Position numbers and translations under genes: made by a program. 64,000 nucleotides of DNA from an uncultured Microbacteriaceae bacterium (GTDB lineage Bacteria; Actinomycetota; Actinomycetes; Actinomycetales; Microbacteriaceae), in NCBI GenBank assembly GCA_947487835.1, contig CANKXX010000002.1, positions 616,094-680,093 on the forward strand. Reading direction: 5' to 3'. This document shows positions 8,483 to 17,323 of this stretch, one piece after another (position 1 is the first letter of the stretch; every line of letters starts with the position of its first letter). The notes below the pieces were generated by a model. It had not been told where the DNA came from and made no database searches. It saw only the letters and a list, made by a program, of their open reading frames with translations.

Positions 8483-8509
8483 CGAGCACCATTTGACCAC
8501 GCTTCCGCG

Positions 8510-8542
8510 CCCTCGCCCGGCAGGCGGCGCGCCGGGCGAGGG
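8510..8542. promoter_or_regulatory. 12-bp perfect hairpin in a divergent promoter region
   Basis: CCCTCGCCCGGC (8510-8521) is exactly complementary to GCCGGGCGAGGG (8531-8542), separated by nine bases. It lies between the divergent hydrolase (start 8482) and sugar-binding protein (start 8632) genes, so it is not at any gene's end. It could be an operator or a 5' leader structure for the hydrolase transcript. No function can be assigned. Confidence 0.5.
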
Positions 8543-8631
8543 GGGAGGAGCGCGAATCTCCCGCGAGTCATAAGCTGGCCGTGGCGACCCGAAAGCCGTG
8601 AATCGACATCAATGACGATGGGACGAGCACG

Positions 8632-9972
8632 ATGAATTCGTTGAGCAGAAGACAGATGCTGGGCCTGGGGGCAGGTGCGGCCGCAAGCGTCGCGCTCAGC
8701 TCCTGCGCGTCACCGGGCGCGGTGTCGGTGAACAAGGCGGCCGTCATCCCCGCTGCAGACGGGAAGGTACGGCTCACGTACTGGTCCTGGCTCAAGGACC
8801 TGCAGAACGTGTGCGACGTCTGGAACGCCGAGAATCCCGACGTGTACGTCGAGGCGGTGTGGATCCAGGGTGGCACCGGCGGCGGGTACCAGAAGATGTA
8901 CTCCGCCCTCGCGGCAGGTGGCGGCCCGGACATCGGGCAGGTGGAACTGCGTCAGGTGCCGGAGTTCCTGCTGCAGAACGGGCTCGTCGACCTCAGCCGG
9001 TACGGCGCCGACGAGTACGCCGACCGTTTCGACGAGGGCCTGTGGAGCCAGGTGCAGTTCAACGACGGCATCTACGGGATTCCGCAGGACTCGGGTCCGA
9101 TGGCGTTCTACTACCAGACGGAGCCGCTCGAGCAGCTGGGCGGTACGCCCCCCGCGACCTGGGACGACTGGGCGGCGCTCGCGACGGAGGCCCGCAAGCT
9201 CGGGCCCGACACGTACCTCGACGTGTTCCCCGTCGCGGACGCGTCGGTGTTCACCGCCTACGCGACGCAGGCCGGAGCGGTGTGGTTCGGCACCGAGGGC
9301 AATGAGTGGATCATCAACATGACCGACGACGCGACGCTGATGGTCGCGGACTTCTTCGACCGGGCCATCGACCAGGACATCGTCAACACCTCGTTCGGTG
9401 CGTACTCCCCGCCCTGGTACGCCGCGGCCGCGGACGGCAAGATCCTCGGTCTCACCAGCGCCTCCTGGGGTGACGCGCTCGTGCAGAGCGTTGCCGGCGG
9501 CGAGGGGAAGTGGCGTGTCGCCCCCATGCAGCGCTGGAACACAGGCTTCGGTTCCAGCTACCAGGGCGGATCCACGGCCGCCGTGCTCGCCAACAGCGCG
9601 CACCCGAAGGAGGCGCTCGACTTCTGCATCTGGATGACTACCTCGCCCGAGGGCATCGACGCCATGATCGCGAACTCGGGCATCGGCTGGTCGCCTGCCA
9701 CCGACTACATCGGCAAGGACCGGCAGAAGCCGAGCGACTGGTTCAGCGGACAGAACTACAACGAAGAGGTGTTCGTTCCGATGGCCCAGGAGCAGAATCT
9801 CGACTGGGTGTGGTCGCCTCTGACGCAGTACACGCTGAACGCCCTGGGCGACGGCTTCCGCAAGAAGCTGACCACGGGTCAGACCCTCGTGGAGACGCTG
9901 TCCATCGTGCAGGAGGACGTCGTGGCGGCCTTCCGCAACAAGGGACTGTCCGCCCGGGCGGTGACGGCATGA
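8632..9972 (+). CDS. ABC transporter sugar-binding lipoprotein (CUT1)
   Basis: The 446-residue protein begins with 'SRRQMLGLGAGAAASVALSS' then Cys, which combines a twin-arginine-like RRQ start with a lipobox (LSSC). It is therefore probably exported and anchored as a lipoprotein. The rest has the solute-binding protein family 1 pattern: 'VRLTYWSW' at the start of the mature domain, 'WDDWAALATEARKL' and 'GGSTAAVLANSAHPKEALDF'. It would capture a sugar outside the membrane for the two permeases that follow, the first of which overlaps its stop by four bases. The sugar is not evident; no glycosidase is adjacent. Confidence 0.88.
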   Translation: MNSLSRRQMLGLGAGAAASVALSSCASPGAVSVNKAAVIPAADGKVRLTYWSWLKDLQNVCDVWNAENPDVYVEAVWIQGGTGGGYQKMYSALAAGGGPDIGQVELRQVPEFLLQNGLVDLSRYGADEYADRFDEGLWSQVQFNDGIYGIPQDSGPMAFYYQTEPLEQLGGTPPATWDDWAALATEARKLGPDTYLDVFPVADASVFTAYATQAGAVWFGTEGNEWIINMTDDATLMVADFFDRAIDQDIVNTSFGAYSPPWYAAAADGKILGLTSASWGDALVQSVAGGEGKWRVAPMQRWNTGFGSSYQGGSTAAVLANSAHPKEALDFCIWMTTSPEGIDAMIANSGIGWSPATDYIGKDRQKPSDWFSGQNYNEEVFVPMAQEQNLDWVWSPLTQYTLNALGDGFRKKLTTGQTLVETLSIVQEDVVAAFRNKGLSARAVTA

Positions 9973-10976
9973 CCGCGGTGCGGGCGACCCCCGCCGAGGG
10001 GCGCGGCGTTTCCTCCCGCGGTACCGGCGGAGGGTCGACCGGTCGGCGATCCGGTCGCCGCGGCGGAGCGCGGAACGCAGCCACCAAGCGGGCGCCGTGG
10101 ATCCTGCTCGCCCCGTTCCTCGCCCTGTTCATCCTCACGTTCGTGCTGCCCATCCTCTCGGCGGTCGCGACGAGCTTCACGCGCGTGGACCGGCGCGGGC
10201 TGTTCGGCGAGGAGGGCATCACCAGCTCCTTCGCCGGCTTCGGCAACTACGCGCAGGCGCTCGCCGACAGCGGCTTCACCGCCTCGATCGGCCGCGTGCT
10301 GCTGTTCGGCATCATCCAGGTGCCCGTGATGATCGTGTTCTGCACGGTGCTCGCGCTCCTGCTCGAGTCGGCGAGCGCGCGGTGGCCGCAGTTCTTCCGC
10401 GCGGCGTACTTCATGCCGTACGGCGTGCCCGGCGTGATCGCGACGATCCTGTGGGGCTTCCTCTACATCCCCGGCCTCAGCCCGGTCGTCGACGTGGCGA
10501 CCGCGGTCGGCATCGACGTGGACTTCCTCGGCGCGAGCACAGTGCTCTGGTCCATCGCGAACATCGTGACCTGGACCTACACCGGCTACAACATGCTGAT
10601 CATCATCGCCCAGCTGAAGTCCATCCCGGGTGACGTGTACGAGGCGGCCCGTGTGGACGGCGCGAGCAGCTGGAAGATCGCCTGGTCGATCCAGCTGCCG
10701 CTCATCCGTCCCGCCCTCGTGCTCGCCACGGTGTTCTCGATCATCGGCACGCTCCAGCTCTTCTCCGAGCCGCTCGTGCTGCAGACGTCGTCGCCCGCCA
10801 TCGACAGCAAGTACACGCCGAACCTCGCGGCGTACACGAACGCGTTCGCCTTCAACGACTACGGCGTCGCCTCCGCCCAGGCCGTGATCATCGCGCTCGC
10901 GGCCTTCGTGCTGTCCTTCGCGTTCCTCGCGCTCGTGAGCAGACGGAGCGACCGCGCGGAAGGAGCGAAGTCATGA
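9969..10976 (+). CDS. ABC sugar transporter permease 1 (MalF/UgpA-type)
   Basis: The 335-residue protein has six transmembrane segments after a basic, Gly/Arg-rich tail of about 45 residues. The EAA loop reads 'YEAARVDGASSWKIAWSIQL', the coupling site for the ATPase, and is typical of the MalF branch of CUT1 importers. ATG 9969 overlaps the preceding stop (ATGA), giving tight translational coupling. The long charged N-terminus is longer than usual for the family, and Met codons nearer the first helix are lacking, so the start is reasonably secure. Confidence 0.9.
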   Translation: MTAVRATPAEGRGVSSRGTGGGSTGRRSGRRGGARNAATKRAPWILLAPFLALFILTFVLPILSAVATSFTRVDRRGLFGEEGITSSFAGFGNYAQALADSGFTASIGRVLLFGIIQVPVMIVFCTVLALLLESASARWPQFFRAAYFMPYGVPGVIATILWGFLYIPGLSPVVDVATAVGIDVDFLGASTVLWSIANIVTWTYTGYNMLIIIAQLKSIPGDVYEAARVDGASSWKIAWSIQLPLIRPALVLATVFSIIGTLQLFSEPLVLQTSSPAIDSKYTPNLAAYTNAFAFNDYGVASAQAVIIALAAFVLSFAFLALVSRRSDRAEGAKS

Positions 10977-11923
10977 CCACGACCGTTCGCCGTTCGTCGA
11001 AGGCCGACGCCCGGGACGCGGTGGGCGCCGAGCCCGTCGCCGCTGCCCCGAGGCGGAACACGCCCGTCGGGGCGGGAGTGGGGCGCTCCCGCGCCTCGAC
11101 CATCATCGTGACGGGCATCCTCGTCGTCGTGGCCCTGTACTTCCTCGTGCCCGTCTACTACGTCGTGATCGCGGCGACGAAGACCACGGAGGACCTGTTC
11201 GCCACGAACGGCTTCCTCCTCGCGCCGACGTTCTCGCTCTGGGAGAACCTGCGCCTCGTCTTCACCTACGACGGCGGCATCTTCGTGCGCTGGTTCCTCA
11301 ACAGCGTGCTCTACGCGGGTGTCGGGGCCCTGCTCGCAACGTACTTCGCGGCCGCCGGCGGCTACGCCCTCGCGAAGTACGACTTCCGGGGCAAGAACAT
11401 CGTGTTCGGCACGGTCCTCGGCGGCGTGCTCGTGCCCGGCACCGCGACCGCGCTGCCGCTGTTCCTCCTGTTCAGCCAGATGGGGATCTCCAACACCTAC
11501 TGGAGCGTGCTCATCCCGTCGCTCGTGTCGCCGTTCGGCCTGTTCCTGTGCCGCATCTACGCTCAGGCCTCGGTCGACGACTCGGTGATCGAGTCAGGTC
11601 GGATCGATGGTGCCGGGGAGCTGCGCATCTTCCACACCCTCGGGCTGCGGGCGATGACGCCGGCGCTGGTCACGGTGTTCCTGTTCCAGCTGGTCGGCAT
11701 CTGGAACAACTTCTTCCTGCCGCTCATCATGCTGGCCGACAGCAACCTGTACCCGATCACGCTCGGCCTCAACAACTGGCGCAGCCAGGTGGACCGGCTG
11801 CCGGAGTTCTACCAGCTCACCACGGGCGGCGTGCTCGTCTCGATCATCCCGCTCATCGCGGCGATGATCATCCTCCAGCGGTACTGGCGGGGCGGCCTGA
11901 CCGACGGCGCCGTCAAGGGCTAG
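10973..11923 (+). CDS. ABC sugar transporter permease 2 (MalG/UgpE-type)
   Basis: The 316-residue protein has six membrane segments and a MalG-type EAA loop 'IESGRIDGAGELRIFHTLGL'. It forms the heterodimeric channel with the preceding permease and overlaps it in ATGA. The cluster ends here with no ATP-binding gene. CUT1 systems in actinobacteria often share one multitask ATPase (MsiK/UgpC type) encoded elsewhere, which is the likely arrangement. A single family A repeat lies 57 bases downstream. Confidence 0.9.
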   Translation: MTTTVRRSSKADARDAVGAEPVAAAPRRNTPVGAGVGRSRASTIIVTGILVVVALYFLVPVYYVVIAATKTTEDLFATNGFLLAPTFSLWENLRLVFTYDGGIFVRWFLNSVLYAGVGALLATYFAAAGGYALAKYDFRGKNIVFGTVLGGVLVPGTATALPLFLLFSQMGISNTYWSVLIPSLVSPFGLFLCRIYAQASVDDSVIESGRIDGAGELRIFHTLGLRAMTPALVTVFLFQLVGIWNNFFLPLIMLADSNLYPITLGLNNWRSQVDRLPEFYQLTTGGVLVSIIPLIAAMIILQRYWRGGLTDGAVKG

Positions 11924-11979
11924 GCCGGTCACCCGAAGGCGCGCATTCACGAGTCGCTGTACTCGTCGAGCGACGTCGT

Positions 11980-12005
11980 GTCCCTTCGACAAGCCGAGGG
12001 ACCGT
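11980..12005. repeat. Repeat family A, single copy
   Basis: GTCCCTTCGACAAGCCGAGG followed by GACCGT matches the family A core with one change (CCG for CTC). It lies between the sugar permease stop and the convergent Fpg-like gene stop, a place where a bidirectional terminator would be expected. It is the only copy in the window that is not next to a DUF222-HNH gene. Confidence 0.75.
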
Positions 12006-12030
12006 GGGGGGACGTCGCCGGGACCGGGTT

Positions 12031-12891
12031 CTACTTCACCAGGCGGGACAGCACGCGGTCGGCCAGGGGCTTGCCGCCCGTTTGGCAGGTCGGGCAGTAC
12101 TGGAACGTCGAGTCCGAGTAGATGACCTGGCGCACCGTGTCGCCGCACACCGGGCACGCCTCGCCGGTGCGTCCGTGCACCTGCAGCCCCGACTTCTTCT
12201 CCTTCTTGAGCTCGGACGCGGCCAGCCCGTCCGCCCGGGCGATCGCCTCCCGCAGCGTCGTCTGCATCGCCTCGAAGAGCCGGTCCGCCTCGTCCTCGGC
12301 CATCGAGGCGGGCTTGAACGGCGACATGCGCGCCGTGTGCAGGATCTCGTCCGAGTACGCGTTGCCGATGCCCGCGATCACCGACTGGTTGCGCAGCACG
12401 CCCTTGATCTGCGAGCGCCCCGCCTTCGCGAGGATGCCGCGGAAGACCTCCGGGGTGAACTCCTCGGTCAGCGGGTCCGGGCCCAGGTTCGCAATGCCCG
12501 GCACCTCGGACGGCTGCCGCACGAGGTAGATCGCGAGGCTCTTCTTCGTGCCTGCCTCGGTGACGTCGAAGCCCTCGCCCTCCTCGAGCGCGAGGCGCGC
12601 CGCGAGTGGCCCTTTGCCAGGGCGGCCGCCCTGCACGCGCGGGGTGTCCCACCACCGGATCCAGCCCGCCCGGGCCAGGTGCATGATCAGGTGCAGGTCC
12701 GCCACGGCGATGTCGAGGAACTTGCCGTGCCGCGTGACCTCGCCGATCTCGAGCCCACTGAGGGCCGACACCGGCGGGTCGAACGTCTTCAGTGCCGCGA
12801 AGGACACGACGTCGAAACGGCCGATCGTGCGGCCCTGCAGCCTCCCGCCGAGGTCGGCGGCCATGGCGTGGATCTCCGGAAGTTCAGGCAC
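12031..12891 (-). CDS. Fpg/Nei-family DNA glycosylase-lyase
   Basis: The 286-residue protein starts 'MPELPEIHAM', the Fpg/Nei signature in which Pro2 forms the Schiff base and Glu3 is catalytic. It has a conserved Lys in 'RHGKFLDI', a helix-two-turn-helix region around 'GVLRNQSVIAGIGNAYSDEIL', and a C-terminal zinc finger 'CPVCGDTVRQ' ... 'YCPTCQTGG'. It excises oxidised bases in base-excision repair. Actinobacteria often carry several paralogues, so Fpg versus Nei2-like specificity is open. The start is GTG 12891, fixed by the need for Pro at position 2. It lies 47 bases downstream of protease II on the same strand. Confidence 0.9.
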   Translation of the reverse strand: MPELPEIHAMAADLGGRLQGRTIGRFDVVSFAALKTFDPPVSALSGLEIGEVTRHGKFLDIAVADLHLIMHLARAGWIRWWDTPRVQGGRPGKGPLAARLALEEGEGFDVTEAGTKKSLAIYLVRQPSEVPGIANLGPDPLTEEFTPEVFRGILAKAGRSQIKGVLRNQSVIAGIGNAYSDEILHTARMSPFKPASMAEDEADRLFEAMQTTLREAIARADGLAASELKKEKKSGLQVHGRTGEACPVCGDTVRQVIYSDSTFQYCPTCQTGGKPLADRVLSRLVK

Positions 12892-12938
12892 CGCCCCAGT
12901 CTCCGCCCAGGGCCTCCGCCTCGTCCAGTACCAGGGAA

Positions 12939-15134
12939 TCAGGCGCGGCCGAGCACCTCGAGGAGCCAGGCGTAGTCGAACGCGACCTCCTTCCACCGGG
13001 CGTAGCGGCCACTGACGCCGCCGTGCCCCGCGGACATCTCCGTCTTGAGCAGCGCATCCGCGCCGACCGCCCGCAGCCGGGCGATCCACTTCGCGGGCTC
13101 GACGTAGAGCACGCGGGTGTCGTTGAGCGACGTCACCGCGAGGATGCGAGGGTACGCGACGCCCTCGCGCACGTTCTCGTAGGGGGAGTACGACTTCATG
13201 TACTCGTACACCTGGGGGTCGTGCAGCGGGTCGCCCCACTCGTCCCACTCGATGACGGTGAGCGGCAACGAGGGGTCGAGGATGGTGGTGAGCGCGTCCA
13301 CGAACGGCACGCCGGCGAGGATGCCCGCGAACGTCTCCGGCGCCAGGTTCGCCACGGCGCCCATCAGCAGCCCGCCGGCGCTGCGCCCCTCCGCGGTCAG
13401 CGCGGACGGCTCGGTGTAGCCCTCGGCGATCAGGTGGCGCGCCACGTCGACGAAGTCGGTGAAGGTGTTCCGCTTCGTGAGCGTCTTCCCGCTCTCGTAC
13501 CAGGCGCGGCCCATCTCCCCGCCGCCGCGCACGTGCGCGACCGCGAAGACGACGCCACGGTCGAGCAGCGAGAGCCGCGGGATGGAGAAGTACGGGTCGA
13601 TGCTCGCCTCGTAGGAGCCGTAGCCGTAGAGGTGCAGCGGGGCGGACGAGGAGAAGCCGGCGGGCACCGCGTCCCGGCGCCACACGAGGGACACGGGGAT
13701 GCGGGTGCCGTCCGCCGCCATCGCCCACTCGCGACGCTGCTCGTAGTCGGCGGGGTCGTATCCGCCGAGCACGGGCTGGCGCTTCAGCTCGCGGAGCTCG
13801 CCGGACGCGACGTCGAGGTCGTAGACCGTGGAGGGCGTCACCATGGAGGTGTAGCCGAGCCGCACGGTCGGCTGGGTCCACTCGGGGTTGCCGCCGGGGG
13901 AGACGTCGAAGAGCTCCTCGTCGAAGCCGATCTCGGTCGGTTCGCCGATGCCGTCCGCCGTGACGGGCAGCACCGCGACCCGGCTCAGGGCGTCCCGGCG
14001 GAAGGAGAGCACGAGGTGGGTGGCGAACGCGTCGACGCTCTCGTACCGGGTGTCCTCGCGGGCGGGCAGCACGACCCGGCGGCCGGCCGCGCTGGCGGGA
14101 TCGGCCAGCGGCACGTCGAGCAGCTCGAAGCCGGGCGCGCCCTCGTTGTGCAGGATCAGCAGCCTGTCCTCGCCCGCGACGACCGCGTGCTCGACCTCGT
14201 ACTCGACGCCCTCCCGGCGCGGCCACACCACGCGGAACTCGCCGGTCGGGTCGTCCGCCGCGAGGAGGTGCGCCTCGCTCGTGATCTTCGAGCCGACGCC
14301 GATCTCGAGGAACCGGCGACTGCGGGTGAGCCCGATGCCGATCCAGTACCGCTCGTCGGGCTCGGTGAAGACGGCGACGTCGGCCGTGGCATCGTCCGCG
14401 GCGCCTCGCGGAGCCGGCGCGTCGCCGACCCGGTGCCGCCAGATGGTGTCCGGCCGCCACGCGTCGTCGACCGTCGGGTAGAAGAGGTAGGCGGCGTCGG
14501 GGGAGAAGACCGCGCCGGGGAACGTCTCCGGGATCTCGTCGACGAGATCGGTGCCCGTCTCGAGATCCCGCACGCGGAGCGTGTACCGCTCGTCGCCGAC
14601 CGTGTCCACGGCCCAGGCCAGGAGTCGGCCGTCCGTGCTCACGTCGAAGCTGCCGAGGGAGAAGAAGTCGTGGCCCTCCGCCTCGACGTTGCCGTCGAGC
14701 AGCACGACCTCGCCCGGGATCGGCTCGTCGCCGATGGTCGGCGGCGTCCAGTCGCCCGCCTCGGCCGGCACCCGGCAGTGCCGGGCGTACTGCTGGCCCT
14801 CGATGGTGCGGCTGAAGTACCACCAGTCGCCCTCGCGCACCGGGACCGAGAGGTCCGTCTCCTGCGTGCACGCGCTGATCTCGTCGTAGATGCGCGAGCG
14901 CAGCGGGGCGAGCGACGCCGTGCGCGCGTCCGTGTAGGCGTTCTCGGCCTCGAGATGGGCGATGACCGCCGGGTCCTCCTTCGCGCGCAGCCACTCGTAG
15001 GCGTCCACGAACACGTCGCCGTGGTGCACGCGCTCCCGGGGAACGCGGCGGGCGACGGGAGCGGAGGTCGCGTCGGCGGGGGACTCGGTGGTGGGATCTG
15101 CGGCGGAATCGGTGGTGAGCTGCTCGGAGGCCAT
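12939..15134 (-). CDS. ptrB: Oligopeptidase B / protease II (S9A prolyl oligopeptidase family)
   Basis: The 731-residue protein has an N-terminal beta-propeller region (about residues 90-430) and a C-terminal alpha/beta-hydrolase domain. The triad is visible as Ser in 'EGRSAGGLLMG', Asp in 'SLNDTRV' and His in 'EMSAGHGGVSG'. 'YGYGSYEASIDPYFS' and 'AHVRGGGEMGRAWYESGK' are typical of oligopeptidase B, which cleaves short peptides after Arg or Lys. The length is slightly over the usual 680-700 because of a Thr/Ser/Ala-rich N-terminal extension of about 25 residues. It is cytosolic with no signal peptide. The symbol is given by family resemblance. Confidence 0.9.
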   Translation of the reverse strand: MASEQLTTDSAADPTTESPADATSAPVARRVPRERVHHGDVFVDAYEWLRAKEDPAVIAHLEAENAYTDARTASLAPLRSRIYDEISACTQETDLSVPVREGDWWYFSRTIEGQQYARHCRVPAEAGDWTPPTIGDEPIPGEVVLLDGNVEAEGHDFFSLGSFDVSTDGRLLAWAVDTVGDERYTLRVRDLETGTDLVDEIPETFPGAVFSPDAAYLFYPTVDDAWRPDTIWRHRVGDAPAPRGAADDATADVAVFTEPDERYWIGIGLTRSRRFLEIGVGSKITSEAHLLAADDPTGEFRVVWPRREGVEYEVEHAVVAGEDRLLILHNEGAPGFELLDVPLADPASAAGRRVVLPAREDTRYESVDAFATHLVLSFRRDALSRVAVLPVTADGIGEPTEIGFDEELFDVSPGGNPEWTQPTVRLGYTSMVTPSTVYDLDVASGELRELKRQPVLGGYDPADYEQRREWAMAADGTRIPVSLVWRRDAVPAGFSSSAPLHLYGYGSYEASIDPYFSIPRLSLLDRGVVFAVAHVRGGGEMGRAWYESGKTLTKRNTFTDFVDVARHLIAEGYTEPSALTAEGRSAGGLLMGAVANLAPETFAGILAGVPFVDALTTILDPSLPLTVIEWDEWGDPLHDPQVYEYMKSYSPYENVREGVAYPRILAVTSLNDTRVLYVEPAKWIARLRAVGADALLKTEMSAGHGGVSGRYARWKEVAFDYAWLLEVLGRA

Positions 15135-15191
15135 GCGCTTCAGCCTAGGACGCGGCCCGCATGCCTCCGGTGAGCGGCGTAAGGAGGAATC

Positions 15192-16121
15192 ATGAAGACT
15201 CTCTCCCTCCCCGGCGTCGATCTGCCCGCCTCGAACATCATCCTCGGCCTCATGCGCATCCAGGAGCTGAGCGACGACGAGATCCGCGACCTCGTCGCGG
15301 CGGCCCGCGACTCCGGCATCAACTTCTTCGACCACGCCGACATCTACGGATCCAGCCGCCACGGCTGCGAGACGCGCTTCGGCGAGGCGGTCACGTTCTC
15401 CGGCTCCGAGCGCGAGCAGGTGTACATCCAGAGCAAGGTCGGCATCCGGGACGGCTACTTCGACTTCTCGAAGGAGCACATCCTCACCTCGGTCGACGAG
15501 TCGCTCGCCGCCCTGAACACGGACTACCTCGACATCCTGCTGCTGCACCGCCCCGACACGCTCATGGAGCCCGAGGAGGTCGCCGAGGCGTTCGACCAGC
15601 TCGAGTCGGCCGGCAAGGTGCGCCACTTCGGCGTCTCGAACCAGACGCCGGGCCAGATCGAGCTGCTGAAGCGCTCCGTCACGCAGCCGCTGCTCGTGAA
15701 CCAGGTGCAGCTGAGCATCACGCACGCCCCGCTCATCGCCCAGGGCATCGGCATCAACATGGCCGCGCTCGACCAGTCGATCGACCGCGACAACGGGCTG
15801 CTCGACTACTCCCGTTTGAACGGCATGACGCTGCAGGCGTGGTCGCCCTTCCAGAAGGGCTTCTTCGACGGCGTGTTCCTGGGCGACCGCGAGAATCTGC
15901 CCGAGCTCAACGACCTCCTCGACCAGCTCGCGGAGAAGTACGACGTGACGCCCACCGGAATCGCGGTCGCCTGGATCACCCGGCACCCCGCGAACATCCA
16001 GGTCGTGCTCGGCACGACGAAGCCGGAGCGCGTGCGGGAGTCGGCGGCCGGCTCGGAGATCCCGCTCACCCGCGAGGAGTGGTACGGACTCTTCCGCGCC
16101 GCGGGCCACACGGTTCCGTAG
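15192..16121 (+). CDS. Aldo/keto reductase (YdhF-like)
   Basis: The 309-residue TIM-barrel oxidoreductase has the aldo/keto reductase tetrad: Asp47 and Tyr52 in 'FFDHADIYG', Lys82 in 'IQSKVGI', and His119 in 'LLLHRPD'. 'HFGVSNQTPGQIELL' and the C-terminal 'VVLGTTKPERVRES' form the NADPH site. It reduces an unknown carbonyl. AAGGAGG sits seven bases before ATG 15192, one of the best ribosome sites in the window. The gene is divergent from protease II and is followed by a clear hairpin terminator. Confidence 0.9.
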   Translation: MKTLSLPGVDLPASNIILGLMRIQELSDDEIRDLVAAARDSGINFFDHADIYGSSRHGCETRFGEAVTFSGSEREQVYIQSKVGIRDGYFDFSKEHILTSVDESLAALNTDYLDILLLHRPDTLMEPEEVAEAFDQLESAGKVRHFGVSNQTPGQIELLKRSVTQPLLVNQVQLSITHAPLIAQGIGINMAALDQSIDRDNGLLDYSRLNGMTLQAWSPFQKGFFDGVFLGDRENLPELNDLLDQLAEKYDVTPTGIAVAWITRHPANIQVVLGTTKPERVRESAAGSEIPLTREEWYGLFRAAGHTVP

Positions 16122-16138
16122 CCGGTGGAGGTTCCGCT

Positions 16139-16168
16139 CCGCCTCGATCGGTCTGCTGATCGGGGCGG
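16139..16168 (+). terminator. Hairpin terminator after the aldo/keto reductase
   Basis: CCGCCTCGATC (16139-16149) pairs with GATCGGGGCGG (16158-16168), with one G-T wobble and an eight-base loop, 18 bases after the stop. It lacks a T run, as many actinobacterial terminators do. Confidence 0.65.
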
Positions 16169-16298
16169 GGCGCGGGCAGTTCCGCGCCGTTTCGCGGACG
16201 TTCAGGAGCGGCGGCTACAGTGATTCGTCGCGTCCGGTCGCGCGGCGCGACATCTTCGGGGCCGCAGCTGCCCCGACCGAGCCCCGGGGGGACGCCGC

Positions 16299-16766
16299 AT
16301 GGACGAGCAGACGAGCGCGGGCATTCCCGACGAGTCGCCGCGCAAGCCGGGGATCCTCCTCCGTCTCATCCGCGACGAGCGCATCGCGTTCCTGCTGGTC
16401 GGCGGCTTCAACACCGTCCTCGGCACGGCCTGGTTCGCACTGTTCTACCTGCTCTGGGGCGACTCCGTCCCGTACCCGGTCGTGCTCGTGATCGCCTGGG
16501 CCGTGCAGATGCCCATCTCGTTCACGCTGCACCGCAAGGCGGTGTTCAAGGTGAGTGGCAACGTCTGGCCCGACCTTGCCCGCTACACGCTCGTGAACCT
16601 CACCCCGCTCTTCGCGAACCTCATCCTGCTGCCGCTCGTCGTCGAGACGTCCGGGCTCGACCCGATCGTGTCGCAGATCCTGGTGACGATCGTGATCACC
16701 ATCGCGACCTACGTGGGGCACAAGACGTTCTCCTTCCGCCGCCCGCGGCCTGAGGCGTCCCGCTAG
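16299..16766 (+). CDS. GtrA family membrane protein
   Basis: The 155-residue protein has four transmembrane helices and the GtrA pattern: 'FLLVGGFNTVLGTAWFALFY' in the first helix, 'FTLHRKAVFKV' between helices two and three, and 'YVGHKTFSFRR' at the end. GtrA proteins are thought to flip or help export lipid-linked sugars for cell-wall or surface polysaccharides. No glycosyltransferase is adjacent, so its partner is unknown. The start is ATG 16299. It stands alone between the aldo/keto reductase terminator and the VOC gene. Confidence 0.85.
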   Translation: MDEQTSAGIPDESPRKPGILLRLIRDERIAFLLVGGFNTVLGTAWFALFYLLWGDSVPYPVVLVIAWAVQMPISFTLHRKAVFKVSGNVWPDLARYTLVNLTPLFANLILLPLVVETSGLDPIVSQILVTIVITIATYVGHKTFSFRRPRPEASR

Positions 16767-16900
16767 GGAGCGCCGACCCGCCTGGGGTGCCACCCAGCCG
16801 TCCCGGGGCTGCCATCCGCCTCACTTGACCGCGGTGGGCACCCTCGCCACCATGGAGAGGGCCGCGCCGATGCGGCCCTCATCCGGATGCGAGGACACCC

Positions 16901-17323
16901 ATGTCAGCACCGTCGCCACTGCGCGGGATCGCCCAGCTCAACATCTCGGCCGAGAACGTGGGGGAGGCCCGCGACTGGTACACGCGATTCCTCGGCGTCG
17001 ACCCGTACTTCCAACGCCCGGACGCCGAGAAGCCCGCCTACGTCGAGTACCGGCTGGGCGACCACGGTGACGAGTTCGGCATCATCGACCGCAGCTACCT
17101 CCCGTCCACCTCGCCGATCGAGCCGGGCGGAGCGATCGTCCGGTGGCACGTGGACGACATCGTCGCGACGGTCGCCCGCCTGACGGAGCTCGGCTCGCGC
17201 GAGTACGAGCCGGTCATGGAGCGGGGCGAGGGCTTCGTGACGGCGTCGGTCGTGGATCCCTTCGGCAACGTCCTCGGCCTCATCCACAGCCCGCACTACC
17301 TGGAGGTGTTGGCGGGCCAGTAG
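16901..17323 (+). CDS. VOC (glyoxalase/bleomycin-resistance fold) protein
   Basis: The 140-residue protein has two beta-alpha-beta-beta-beta modules. The first begins 'IAQLNISAENVGEARDWYTR'; the second has 'WHVDDIVATVARLTELGS' and ends with the common 'VVDPFGNVLGLIHSPHY'. Family members bind a metal and a small substrate, either as lyases or dioxygenases or by sequestering drugs; no reaction can be named. The last 28 bases overlap the 3' end of the AAA ATPase gene on the opposite strand. Confidence 0.85.
   Translation: MSAPSPLRGIAQLNISAENVGEARDWYTRFLGVDPYFQRPDAEKPAYVEYRLGDHGDEFGIIDRSYLPSTSPIEPGGAIVRWHVDDIVATVARLTELGSREYEPVMERGEGFVTASVVDPFGNVLGLIHSPHYLEVLAGQ

Noticed and set aside
11960..12030. 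Missing ATPase gene hidden after the first sugar importer
   Set aside because: Only about 100 bases with a family A repeat lie between the permease and the Fpg-like gene; no Walker motif fits.
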